From Bacillota bacterium (GTDB lineage: Bacteria; Bacillota; Clostridia; Christensenellales; SZUA-584): a stretch of DNA of 5,488 nt. Position 1 is the stretch's first letter. Each line of letters begins with the position of its first letter. The stretch lies in assembly GCA_023441905.1 (NCBI GenBank), contig JAEZNC010000233.1, positions 1 through 5,488 on the forward strand, given 5' to 3'. The notes beneath the pieces were generated by a model. The model did not search any database, had not been told where the DNA came from, and worked only from the letters and a program-made list of their open reading frames with translations. Positions 1 through 5,488 of this stretch are shown one piece after another. The translations under genes and the position numbers were made by a program.

Positions 1-89
1 CCCGCGTCGCGTATATCCAAAAAATTGATGCCCTTCACGACGCGCCCGGCATCCACATCAAGGCAGGGTATGATTCGTTTTGTCAGCAT
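1..89 (-). CDS. hisF: Imidazole glycerol phosphate synthase cyclase subunit HisF (N-terminal part, cut by window edge)
   Basis: Only the first 29 codons are present; the gene continues past the left edge. The translation begins MLTKRIIPCLDVDAGRVVKG, the standard HisF N-terminus. It holds Asp11, one of the two catalytic aspartates of the (beta/alpha)8 barrel, and Lys19, which family knowledge places in the active site. HisF takes ammonia from HisH and, with PRFAR, forms imidazole glycerol phosphate and AICAR in the cytoplasm. The ATG lies 4 nt after the hisA stop. Its ribosome site is weak: a G-run (103-99) ends 9 nt before the ATG, and AAAGG ends 1 nt before it, so translational coupling to hisA is likely (inference). 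Identity is secure despite the short piece. Confidence 0.95.
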   Translation of the reverse strand, partial: MLTKRIIPCLDVDAGRVVKGINFLDIRDA

Positions 90-93
90 GCCT

Positions 94-807
94 TTAAGCC
101 CCCAGTCTGATCGCTTCGCCGATCGTAATGCTGCCCGTATACAGTGCCTTGCCAATGATGACGCCCTGCGCACCCGCACGTTTCACAGCCGTCACATCGC
201 CCGGCACGCTCATACCGCCCGACGCGATGATTTCCATGCCCGTTTTCTGAACCATATGTCTGACGGCATCCACATTCGGGCCGGTCAACATGCCGTCACG
301 CGCGATATCGGTATAGATGATCGTATTGACGCCGCGCTTTTTCATCTCACCGGCAAGGCGCACGGGATCTTCTCCCGTATCGGACGCCCAGCCGCGTGTG
401 GCCACACGCCCGTCTTTCGCATCGATCCCCACGACGATGCGTCCCGGATATTTCGCCGCGGCCTGTTCCACCAGCGTCGGGTTCTCAATCGCCGCCGTGC
501 CGATGATCACGCGCCGGATATCCAGCGTTTCAAGCCTCTCGTCTATGTCATTCATGCTGCGCACACCGCCGCCGAGCTGCACGGGAATCGATACGGCTTC
601 GAGTATTCTGGCCACCGTATCTCTGTTTGAGAACGCACCGGCGAATGCCGCGTCCAAATCCACCACGTGCAGGTACGGGGCACCGAGCTGCTGCCATTTG
701 AGCGCAACCTCGGCGGGGTCGCCGTATTCGGTCACCTGCGCTATATCGCCCATCTTCAGGCGCACACAAACGCCGTTCTTTAAATCAATTGCCGGATAAA
801 TGATCAT
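94..807 (-). CDS. hisA: HisA, ProFAR isomerase (phosphoribosylformimino-5-aminoimidazole carboxamide ribotide isomerase)
   Basis: A 237-residue (beta/alpha)8-barrel enzyme of normal family length, starting MIIYPAIDLKNG. It opens the aminoaldose ProFAR to the aminoketose PRFAR by an Amadori rearrangement in the cytoplasm. Visible landmarks are catalytic Asp8 (PAID), GGGVR at 79-83, the second catalytic Asp129 (VGIDAKDG), Thr166 in YTDIARDG, and the phosphate-binding loops SGG at 196-198 and IGKALYTG at 218-225. The barrel is a two-fold repeat, as in HisF. The start is supported by GGAGG (818-814) six nt before the ATG and by an ATGA overlap with the hisH stop, so translation is probably coupled. 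It sits between hisH and hisF, the two IGP synthase subunits that use its product. Nothing is missing or unusual. Confidence 0.98.
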   Translation of the reverse strand: MIIYPAIDLKNGVCVRLKMGDIAQVTEYGDPAEVALKWQQLGAPYLHVVDLDAAFAGAFSNRDTVARILEAVSIPVQLGGGVRSMNDIDERLETLDIRRVIIGTAAIENPTLVEQAAAKYPGRIVVGIDAKDGRVATRGWASDTGEDPVRLAGEMKKRGVNTIIYTDIARDGMLTGPNVDAVRHMVQKTGMEIIASGGMSVPGDVTAVKRAGAQGVIIGKALYTGSITIGEAIRLGA

Positions 808-1403
808 TTGAGCCCTCCGAAGCGTCGCAGCATATCAAGCCCTGTGTTGCCGCTCTTTTCAGGATGAAACTGAAGCCCGAATATATTGTCTTTTTGCACA
901 GCAGCCGTAAAGCGATAGCCGTAATCGGCCTCGGCGATGATACAGGACTCTGGGACACCCGCCGCGTGGTATGAATGCACAAAATAAACAAACTTGCCCG
1001 GGTCTGCGTCAAACAGAGCGTTATCCCGCGCCACGAGGCTGTTCCAGCCCATATGCGGCACTTTAAGGCCTTGCACCTTAAACGGCACCACCTCGCCCGA
1101 AATGAGCCCGAGGCCCTTATGCTCGCCGTTCTCATAGCTTGCATCAAACAGCAGCTGCATCCCAAGGCAAATGCCGAGAAACGGCTTGCCCTTTTTAATT
1201 TCATCGAGCATCGTCTGCTGCATGCCCGACTGATCAAGGCACGCGGCTGCGTCCGCAAACGCGCCGACGCCGGGCAGCACAATGTGCGACGCGTCTTTCA
1301 AATCGTTTTGGCTGTCGGTGATACGCGCGTCGAAGCCAAGATACTCAAACGCCTTCTGTACGCTGCGCAGATTGCCCATGCCGTAATCGATGATGGCTAT
1401 CAT
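804..1403 (-). CDS. hisH: Imidazole glycerol phosphate synthase glutaminase subunit HisH
   Basis: A 199-residue class I (triad) glutamine amidotransferase, the usual HisH length. It hydrolyses glutamine and passes ammonia through the HisF barrel within the HisH-HisF heterodimer. The triad is Cys79 in GICLGMQLL (nucleophile elbow), His180 and Glu182 in LQFHPEKSG. Other HisH features are IDYGMGN near the start, PGVGAF at 44-49 (oxyanion-loop region), HMGWN at 117-121 and YFVHSY at 140-145. The ATG lies 3 nt after the hisB TAG. AAGGAG at 1420-1415, inside the last codons of hisB, is a good ribosome site, though its 11-nt spacing is a little long. The 3' end overlaps hisA by ATGA. The gene looks intact and functional. 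Confidence 0.98.
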   Translation of the reverse strand: MIAIIDYGMGNLRSVQKAFEYLGFDARITDSQNDLKDASHIVLPGVGAFADAAACLDQSGMQQTMLDEIKKGKPFLGICLGMQLLFDASYENGEHKGLGLISGEVVPFKVQGLKVPHMGWNSLVARDNALFDADPGKFVYFVHSYHAAGVPESCIIAEADYGYRFTAAVQKDNIFGLQFHPEKSGNTGLDMLRRFGGLK

Positions 1404-1406
1404 GGT

Positions 1407-1991
1407 CTATAAGACTCCTTTTGTGGACGGTATGCCGCTGTTTCTCGGGTCATCCTCAAGCGCGAACCGTATCGCGCGAGCAGCGGCTTTGAACACCGCT
1501 TCGATCATGTGATGCGTGTTGCTGCCGTACAGCACACCGATGTGCAGCGTGATCTTCGCGGAGGTCGCAAACGCGCGGAAGAACTCCTCAAATATCTGGC
1601 TGCCGATACCGCCAACCGTCCTGTCCGGGCACTCCACGCTGTATTGCAGAAAAGCGCGTCCCGAAAAATCCACACTGGCAAAAGCGAGCGCTTCATCCAT
1701 CGGCACAAACTGGGTGGCGTAACGGCAAATGCCCGCTTTATCGCCCACGGCCTGCGCAAACGCTTCGCCGAGCACGATGCCTGCGTCCTCCACGGTATGG
1801 TGCTCGTCCACGTGCAGATCGCCGCTCACATTGAGGTCAATATCGAACAGGCCGTGCTTGGCAAAAAGATCGAGCATGTGGTCAAAAAAACCGATACCGG
1901 TATTGATGCGGCGCGATCCGTCGCCGTCGATCTCAAGCGACAAGCCGATGCTAGTTTCGTTGGTGTTCCTCTGAATTTCGGCGCTTCTCAT
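1407..1991 (-). CDS. hisB: Imidazoleglycerol-phosphate dehydratase HisB (monofunctional)
   Basis: A 194-residue Mn-dependent dehydratase that converts imidazole glycerol phosphate to imidazole acetol phosphate; the family forms a 24-mer. It is the monofunctional type, without the N-terminal histidinol-phosphate phosphatase domain of enterobacterial HisB, so that phosphatase must be encoded elsewhere. The two-fold repeat and metal-ligand motifs are visible: FFDHML at 35-40, HHTVEDAG at 64-71, and HHMIEAVFKA at 160-169, preceded by the LHIGVLYG segment. The N-terminal motif RNTNET and C-terminal IPSTKGVL are typical. The start is supported by GAGGGG about 5 nt before the ATG, and by an ATGA overlap with the hisD stop. 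All expected ligand positions appear present. Confidence 0.98.
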   Translation of the reverse strand: MRSAEIQRNTNETSIGLSLEIDGDGSRRINTGIGFFDHMLDLFAKHGLFDIDLNVSGDLHVDEHHTVEDAGIVLGEAFAQAVGDKAGICRYATQFVPMDEALAFASVDFSGRAFLQYSVECPDRTVGGIGSQIFEEFFRAFATSAKITLHIGVLYGSNTHHMIEAVFKAAARAIRFALEDDPRNSGIPSTKGVL

Positions 1992-3298
1992 CGTGTCCCC
2001 TCTCTTTCAAACGGTTCTTCCGTAAATCGTATCGCCGCGCTTCTCGCATGCGCGGTCAGCCCTTCCGCACGCGCAAAGCGGTCTATATCACGGTAACAGG
2101 CTTCAAGGCTTTGCCTGTCATATTCGATATAATTGATCGTTTTTATAAACGCGTCCACGGATAGCGGCGACGAGAACCTTGCCGTCCCCGATGTGGGCAG
2201 CACGTGATTCGGGCCCGCAAAATAATCGCCGAGCGGTTCCGGCGAATATGCGCCGAGGAACACAGCCCCCGCGTTTTTTACCTTTGATAGGCCGTCTCTC
2301 GGGTTTTTCGTGAGTATCTCAAGGTGCTCGGGTGCCATTCTGTTTGCGATGTCAAATGCTTCTTCGAGCGATGCCGTCACAACGATGGTGCCGTAATCCG
2401 CAAGCGACCGGGCTGCGATATCACGCCGTGTCAGCAGCGCGAGCTGCCGCTCAATCTCTTCCGCCGCCCGTTCGGCGAGTGCCCTGCTCGGCGTCAGCAG
2501 TATGCTGGCCGCTTTTTCGTCATGCTCGGCCTGCGAGAGAAAATCTGCCGCGACATATGCGGGATTCGCCGCCCCATCGGCCACAATCAGCACCTCGGAC
2601 GGACCCGCAATCATATCGATGCCCACCATCCCGTAAACCTCACGCTTGGCAGCCGCCACATACGCGTTGCCGGGCCCTGTGATGATATCCACTGCCGGGA
2701 CACTCTGTGTGCCGTAAGCCAGCCCCGCGACAGCCTGTGCGCCGCCGATTTTGAGTATGAGGTCCGCACCGGCCACATCCGCCGCGACCAGCGTCAACGG
2801 TTCAATCACGCCCGTTTTTCCGGGCGGTGTCACCATGACGATCTGTTCCACCCCCGCGATTCTTGCGGGAATGATGTTCATCAGCACGCTCGAAGGGTAC
2901 GCCGCTTTGCCGCCGGGCACATAAACGCCTGCCCTCTGCATCGGCCTCATGATTCTCCCTGTGATTGCGCCGTCTATTCGTCTTTCAAAGCCTTCTCTTT
3001 TTTGCAGCTCATGAAATGCGGAAATGTGAGCCGCGCTTGCTTTGAGCGTGTCCATCAGATCGGCAGGCACTGCGGCATACGCGTCATCAATCTCCTGCCG
3101 GGTCACACGTATATTGTCCGCACTCAGCGCGAAGCCGTCAAACCTTTTTGTGTATTCAAAAAGCGCTTCGTCGCCGCGGTTGGCCACATCCCTTACAATG
3201 CTGCGGACGGAATTGATGACGTTTTCATCCGCTTCCGCTTTGCGACTCAAGCGCGCCATAACCGTTTCGATTTCGCCCGAATCATAAATCCGGATCAT
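1988..3298 (-). CDS. hisD: Histidinol dehydrogenase HisD
   Basis: A 436-residue Zn- and NAD-dependent enzyme that oxidises L-histidinol through histidinal to L-histidine, the last two steps of the pathway. The length is normal. Visible motifs are RAGVYVPGG at 122-130, GGAQAVAGLAYGT at 185-197, TGPGNAYV at 207-214, and the signature DMIAGPSEVLIVAD at 228-241. Likely Zn ligands are Gln256 and His259 (FLSQAEHD), Asp358 (PLGDYFAGPNHVLP) and His417 (GLTAHA). Likely catalytic residues are Glu324 and His325 (APEHLEI). These match the E. coli set (Gln259, His262, Asp360, His419; Glu326, His327) with a constant two- or three-residue offset. The start ATG overlaps the hisG stop (ATGA) and has GGAGG at 3307-3303 four nt upstream. 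A long open frame on the opposite strand is a shadow. Confidence 0.98.
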   Translation of the reverse strand: MIRIYDSGEIETVMARLSRKAEADENVINSVRSIVRDVANRGDEALFEYTKRFDGFALSADNIRVTRQEIDDAYAAVPADLMDTLKASAAHISAFHELQKREGFERRIDGAITGRIMRPMQRAGVYVPGGKAAYPSSVLMNIIPARIAGVEQIVMVTPPGKTGVIEPLTLVAADVAGADLILKIGGAQAVAGLAYGTQSVPAVDIITGPGNAYVAAAKREVYGMVGIDMIAGPSEVLIVADGAANPAYVAADFLSQAEHDEKAASILLTPSRALAERAAEEIERQLALLTRRDIAARSLADYGTIVVTASLEEAFDIANRMAPEHLEILTKNPRDGLSKVKNAGAVFLGAYSPEPLGDYFAGPNHVLPTSGTARFSSPLSVDAFIKTINYIEYDRQSLEACYRDIDRFARAEGLTAHARSAAIRFTEEPFEREGTR

Positions 3299-3669
3299 GA
3301 TTCCTCCACCGCCTTCTCAATCTTTTCAATCAAAGGCTTTAATACCGATGCCTTAATTTTAAGGCTGGCCCGGTTCACAGCGAGGCGCGCGGACACGCCG
3401 CAGACCTCATCGATAATCACAAGGCCGTTTTCCACGAGCGTTCTCCCGCTTTCCACAATATCGAGTATCACGTCGGACAGCCCGAGTATCGGCCCGAGCT
3501 CCACGCTGCCATGCAGCTTGATACACTCGATTGAAATACCTTTTGATGCGTAAAATCGCTTGGCGATTTCGGGATACTTGGTGGCAACGCGCAGCACGGA
3601 TGACGTCAGCGAGTTGTCCTGCCTTTTGGGATAGCCCGCAACAGCCAAACGGCATTTGCCGAGCTTCAT
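3295..3669 (-). CDS. hisG: HisG C-terminal fragment: ATP phosphoribosyltransferase, PRPP-binding part (downstream of a frameshift)
   Basis: This frame holds the second part of a short-form HisG, from MKLGKCRLAVAGYPK to the C-terminus (124 residues if read from the ATG at 3669; the open frame reaches up to a GTG at 3675). It carries the PRPP-binding signature: a Glu in GSVELGPILGLSD, then DVILDIVESGRTL, fitting the classical HisG pattern E-x5-G-x-S-x2-I-x-D-I-x2-S-G-x-T-L. There is no C-terminal allosteric domain, as expected for a HisZ-dependent enzyme. Alone it is not a full enzyme; the missing N-terminal 85 residues lie just upstream in another frame. The ATG overlaps the upstream fragment's TGA (ATGA), but there is no good Shine-Dalgarno before it, unlike the true junctions of this operon. 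It most likely belongs to a single hisG broken by a one-base deletion or read error. Confidence 0.9.
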   Translation of the reverse strand: MKLGKCRLAVAGYPKRQDNSLTSSVLRVATKYPEIAKRFYASKGISIECIKLHGSVELGPILGLSDVILDIVESGRTLVENGLVIIDEVCGVSARLAVNRASLKIKASVLKPLIEKIEKAVEES

Positions 3670-3929
3670 ATCCACATTTCATAGAGCGGCAGATTCGCCT
3701 CGAGCAGCGTATCCTTGCCGACGATGCCCATATCCGCAACGCCATGATCCACATAAGTCGGGACGTCGATCGGCTTTACCAGTATAAAGCGCACGTCGTT
3801 TTTCTTATCGTAAAAAATCAGCTTGCGCGAATCCTCTTTGAGCTCGCTGCAGTCAATGCCGCACTTTTCGAGTATCACCATCGCTTTTTCGGCGAGACGG
3901 CCCTTGGCCAGCGCAATTGTAATCTGCAT
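3666..3929 (-). CDS. hisG: HisG N-terminal fragment: ATP phosphoribosyltransferase (upstream of a frameshift)
   Basis: This frame holds the first part of the catalytic subunit that joins ATP and PRPP to give phosphoribosyl-ATP, the committed step of the pathway. It starts MQITIALAKGRLAEKA, a typical HisG start, and runs through SRKLIFYDKKNDVRFILVKPIDVPTYVDHGVADMGIVGKD, the conserved first-domain core. It ends at LPLYEMWI and a premature TGA (3668-3666). HisG normally continues like YE-L-LD-x3-GKCR. A -1 shift after the ATG codon at 3677-3675 gives YEMVDMKLGKCRLAVAG and a full protein of 85 + 126 = 211 residues, right for the short family. I chose the ATG at 3929 because AAGGAG (3940-3935) is 5 nt upstream; the GTG at 3935 overlaps that site and cannot be the start. 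Mutation, sequencing error or true split cannot be told apart here. Confidence 0.9.
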   Translation of the reverse strand: MQITIALAKGRLAEKAMVILEKCGIDCSELKEDSRKLIFYDKKNDVRFILVKPIDVPTYVDHGVADMGIVGKDTLLEANLPLYEMWI

Positions 3930-3945
3930 ATTCACTCCTTATAAT
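3917..3945 (+). promoter_or_regulatory. Possible antisense promoter at the hisZ-hisG junction (weak call)
   Basis: On the plus strand TTGTAA (3917-3922; 4 of 6 match to the -35 consensus) is followed after 17 bp by a perfect TATAAT (3940-3945). A transcript from it would start near 3952 and run antisense to hisZ. The TATAAT arises from the last codons, stop codon and ribosome site of hisZ/hisG, so it may be chance. Confidence 0.2.
3935..3940 (-). promoter_or_regulatory. Ribosome binding site deciding the hisG start
   Basis: On the minus strand AAGGAG overlaps the hisZ stop codon (TAAGGAG) and lies 5 nt before the ATG at 3929. It rules out the in-frame GTG at 3935, whose first base is the last G of the site. 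The overlap means ribosomes ending hisZ can pass directly to hisG, which suits two subunits of one complex (inference). Confidence 0.8.
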
Positions 3946-5132
3946 GTCTGCAGGCAGCCGCTTGCGTCAAAGAAAACGGCTTCCTTCGCACCCAATCGTT
4001 CCTTTTCGCTGAGCAGGCTGCCGATGCTGAGCCCCGAGATGAACACCGTCCTCTTGCCCTGCTTTCTCATGGCTTCGGCAAACGCGTAGGCCGAGCCGCA
4101 CACGCCCGTATCGCACGACACAATGGCGTCCGTTTCATAATAGCCACCGAGCAGCCCCTGCCGCTCCATCGCGATCATCACGCGCTTGATGCCCAGCGCA
4201 AATCCTGTTGCGGGAGCCGCTTTGCCAAACTTGCCTAGCAGCTCGTCGTAACGCCCGCCCGAAACCACCGGGAAACCGATGCCCGTTGCGAGGCCTCTGA
4301 ATATGATACCCGAATAGTAGGCGATATCGTGCAGCATCCCGAGGTCAATCGTGATGTATTCGCTGAGTCCGAATTCGTTGAGCAACGTATACACCTTGCG
4401 AAGATTCTCCACGGCATCCACGCATTGTTGGCTTTGTGACACCTGCAGCGCCTTTTCAAACACCTCGCTGCCGCCGAACAGGTCGGTCAGCGCCGAAATC
4501 TGTGCGCTGAGCCGATCGCTGAGGCCAAACTGTTTTGAGAGCGCTTCGATCGCCATTTTGTCCTTGGCGTCCACTGCGTGCCTGAGCTGGTCGATTTCCG
4601 CGTCTTTGAGGTTCGCTTCACCGATCAGCGCTTTGAAAAATGAGACTTGGCCGATATCCACCGTGAAGCTATTAAGCCCCGCGGTTTTAAGCGCCTTGAC
4701 GGCGAGTGCAATGACTTCGGCGTCGGCAAAATCGCTGCCGTCTCCGATCAGCTCAATGCCGGCCTGTGTGAACTCGCCCGCTTTACCGATAGCCGGTTCG
4801 GCTGCGGCAAAAGAATTTTGAATATAAAACAAGCGCTGCGCTTTCCCGTCAAATTTGGTGGCCGCCACACGCGCAATCGGCACCGTCAGGTCAGGCCGCA
4901 GCACGAGGATGCGTCCGTTGGTATCCACGAACTTGATCATGCTCTCCTGAATATACGACCCGACGCCGCTTTGGAACACATCGATATGCTCATAGGTCGG
5001 CGTTTCAATTTCGTCAAAACCCGAAAGCGTGAACACCTTTCTCAATGCGCCTTCAATATTCTTTTTGATGTAGCACTCTGCAGGCAGGCAGTCTTCAACG
5101 CCGTCCGGCACATGCTTTTTGTATTTATCCAT
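3939..5132 (-). CDS. hisZ: ATP phosphoribosyltransferase regulatory subunit HisZ
   Basis: A 397-residue paralogue of histidyl-tRNA synthetase that lacks aminoacylation activity and partners the short HisG, supplying assembly and histidine feedback control in the hetero-octamer. It shows the class II synthetase core: PDGVEDCLP at 9-17, ETPTYEHIDVF at 43-53, motif-2-like LRPDLTVPIARVAA (78-91) leading into FYIQNSF...GEFTQAGIELIG (102-130), DLGMLHDIAYYSGIIFRG at 263-280 and GGRYDELLGKFG at 292-303, then motif-3-like ATGFALGIKRVM. The synthetase's arginine-rich ERPQ-type motif 2 is replaced by SFAAAEPAIGKAGEF, and only a short C-terminal segment (about 332-397) follows instead of the anticodon-binding domain; both favour HisZ over HisS. 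Clustering with hisG settles it. The ATG has AGAGG (5142-5138) five nt upstream. It is the first gene of the operon. Confidence 0.96.
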   Translation of the reverse strand: MDKYKKHVPDGVEDCLPAECYIKKNIEGALRKVFTLSGFDEIETPTYEHIDVFQSGVGSYIQESMIKFVDTNGRILVLRPDLTVPIARVAATKFDGKAQRLFYIQNSFAAAEPAIGKAGEFTQAGIELIGDGSDFADAEVIALAVKALKTAGLNSFTVDIGQVSFFKALIGEANLKDAEIDQLRHAVDAKDKMAIEALSKQFGLSDRLSAQISALTDLFGGSEVFEKALQVSQSQQCVDAVENLRKVYTLLNEFGLSEYITIDLGMLHDIAYYSGIIFRGLATGIGFPVVSGGRYDELLGKFGKAAPATGFALGIKRVMIAMERQGLLGGYYETDAIVSCDTGVCGSAYAFAEAMRKQGKRTVFISGLSIGSLLSEKERLGAKEAVFFDASGCLQTL

Positions 5133-5308
5133 ATCCGCCTCTATATTTTAACGTTTTACCATGCTAAATTATTAAATCAATATTACAGGTTTTTTTTGTG
5201 TATGTCAACAGTCTTTCGTCACAAGTACGAACCATCATTGTTTTTTGTATTCTCTAATAACTTTAAAAGCCAAGGATATCAAATGACAAGCTTCTTAATG
5301 GCAAATTC
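5133..5308. other. AT-rich intergenic region upstream of hisZ
   Basis: Apart from the hisZ ribosome site, the short leader and the promoter at 5208-5180, I see no gene, RNA gene, repeat or terminator here. A second weak promoter-like pair on the minus strand (TTGCCA at 5304-5299, 17 bp, TGATAT) matches poorly at the -10. Confidence 0.6.
5180..5208 (-). promoter_or_regulatory. Main promoter of the his operon (sigma-70/sigma-A type)
   Basis: On the minus strand a perfect -35 TTGACA (5208-5203), a 17-bp spacer with an A-run, and a -10 TAATAT (5185-5180; 4 of 6 match) lie upstream of hisZ. The predicted start is near 5173, giving a leader of about 40 nt. That is too short for a histidine T-box or a His-codon leader peptide, so control would have to be by a repressor at the DNA or by HisG/HisZ feedback (inference). 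I see no convincing operator palindrome. Confidence 0.7.
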
Positions 5309-5488
5309 TTATTTGTTTGTACATAAAAAAGCCAGTATTTTTTGATTGACAGTGTCTGGCGAGGATATATTCAGTAAATGCGATGCATTATTTATGACTT
5401 CAATATGCAAATTGATGATTTTTTTGCGCGCTCTTATGAGCGCCTTTTGAATAGAAAATGCAAACTCACACTCTCCGAGCAATTCCAT
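5309..5488 (-). CDS. Unidentified open frame running into the window edge (59 codons, possibly partial)
   Basis: The frame is open from the right edge to a TAA at 5311-5309. The first codon in the window is an ATG at 5488, but whether that is the start or an internal Met cannot be seen, and no ribosome site is visible. The product begins MELLGECEFAFSIQKALIRA and continues with a basic RARKK stretch and a likely helical part, ending KILAFLCTNK. There is no signal peptide or membrane segment that I would call. I do not recognise a family. GC is about 34% by hand count, far below the his genes. It lies on the same strand as hisZ, with 176 nt between its stop and the hisZ start. It could be the end of an upstream gene, a small gene, or chance in an AT-rich intergenic region. 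Confidence 0.3.
   Translation of the reverse strand: MELLGECEFAFSIQKALIRARKKIINLHIEVINNASHLLNISSPDTVNQKILAFLCTNK

Noticed and set aside
25..630. A 201-codon plus-strand open frame opposite hisA
   Set aside because: It has low-complexity His/Arg-rich composition and lies antisense to an intact HisA with all catalytic residues.
2324..3553. A 409-codon open frame on the plus strand opposite hisD and hisG
   Set aside because: Its translation is rich in Arg, His and Cys with no family motif, and it lies wholly opposite well-conserved hisD. It is a shadow from the third-base GC bias of the real genes.
3666..3690. Programmed -1 ribosomal frameshifting in hisG
   Set aside because: The zero-frame codons CTC TAT GAA ATG TGG ATA TGA contain no slippery heptamer, and I see no clear downstream stem-loop or internal Shine-Dalgarno stimulator.
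3933..3935. GTG as the hisG start
   Set aside because: It overlaps the AAGGAG ribosome site, leaving no spacing; the ATG at 3929 has the right spacing and matches the usual HisG N-terminus.
3939..5132. Histidyl-tRNA synthetase (HisS) instead of HisZ
   Set aside because: The motif 2 arginine region is replaced, the anticodon-binding domain is cut short, and the gene is joined directly to a short-form hisG.
5283..5345. A 20-codon plus-strand frame starting at ATG 5283
   Set aside because: It is very short, has no clear ribosome site and no recognisable product; expected by chance in this AT-rich stretch.
5325..5360. GCCAG...CTGGC followed by T6 on the minus strand as a terminator
   Set aside because: The stem is only 5 bp with a 20-nt loop and mismatches inside it, and it lies before the stop of the open frame. 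Too weak to call.

Overview
The window carries most of a histidine biosynthesis operon. All its genes lie on the minus strand, so transcription runs from high to low coordinates: hisZ, hisG, hisD, hisB, hisH, hisA, then the first 29 codons of hisF, cut by the window edge. The short form of HisG, the presence of HisZ, a monofunctional HisB and this gene order fit a Bacillota (Firmicutes) bacterium, most likely a clostridial lineage of medium-high GC. One sampled 60-base stretch of hisD is about 57% GC. I would not name a genus from this sequence.

Layout from the right edge. At 5309-5488 an open frame of 59 codons runs into the window edge; it is AT-rich (about 34% GC by hand count) and I do not recognise it. 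An AT-rich gap follows, holding a good sigma-70/sigma-A-type promoter (TTGACA, 17 bp, TAATAT at 5208-5180). The predicted hisZ leader is only about 40 nt. The operon then runs without real gaps: hisZ-hisG share a stop/Shine-Dalgarno overlap, hisG-hisD, hisD-hisB and hisH-hisA overlap by ATGA, and hisB-hisH and hisA-hisF are 3-4 nt apart.

HisG/HisZ make the first intermediate (phosphoribosyl-ATP) from ATP and PRPP. HisA isomerises ProFAR to PRFAR. HisH and HisF form the glutamine-dependent IGP synthase. HisB dehydrates IGP. HisD does the last two oxidations to histidine. Not in the window are HisI/HisE (probably after hisF), the aminotransferase HisC and histidinol-phosphate phosphatase; hisC does not lie between hisD and hisB.

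The one clear anomaly is in hisG, which is broken by a -1 frame change near 3675. The two pieces together make an intact 211-residue short HisG. The best explanations are a single-base deletion or a sequencing/assembly error; a true split gene is possible but less well supported. I found no sign of a new biological system: apart from hisG and the unidentified upstream frame this is an ordinary his operon.
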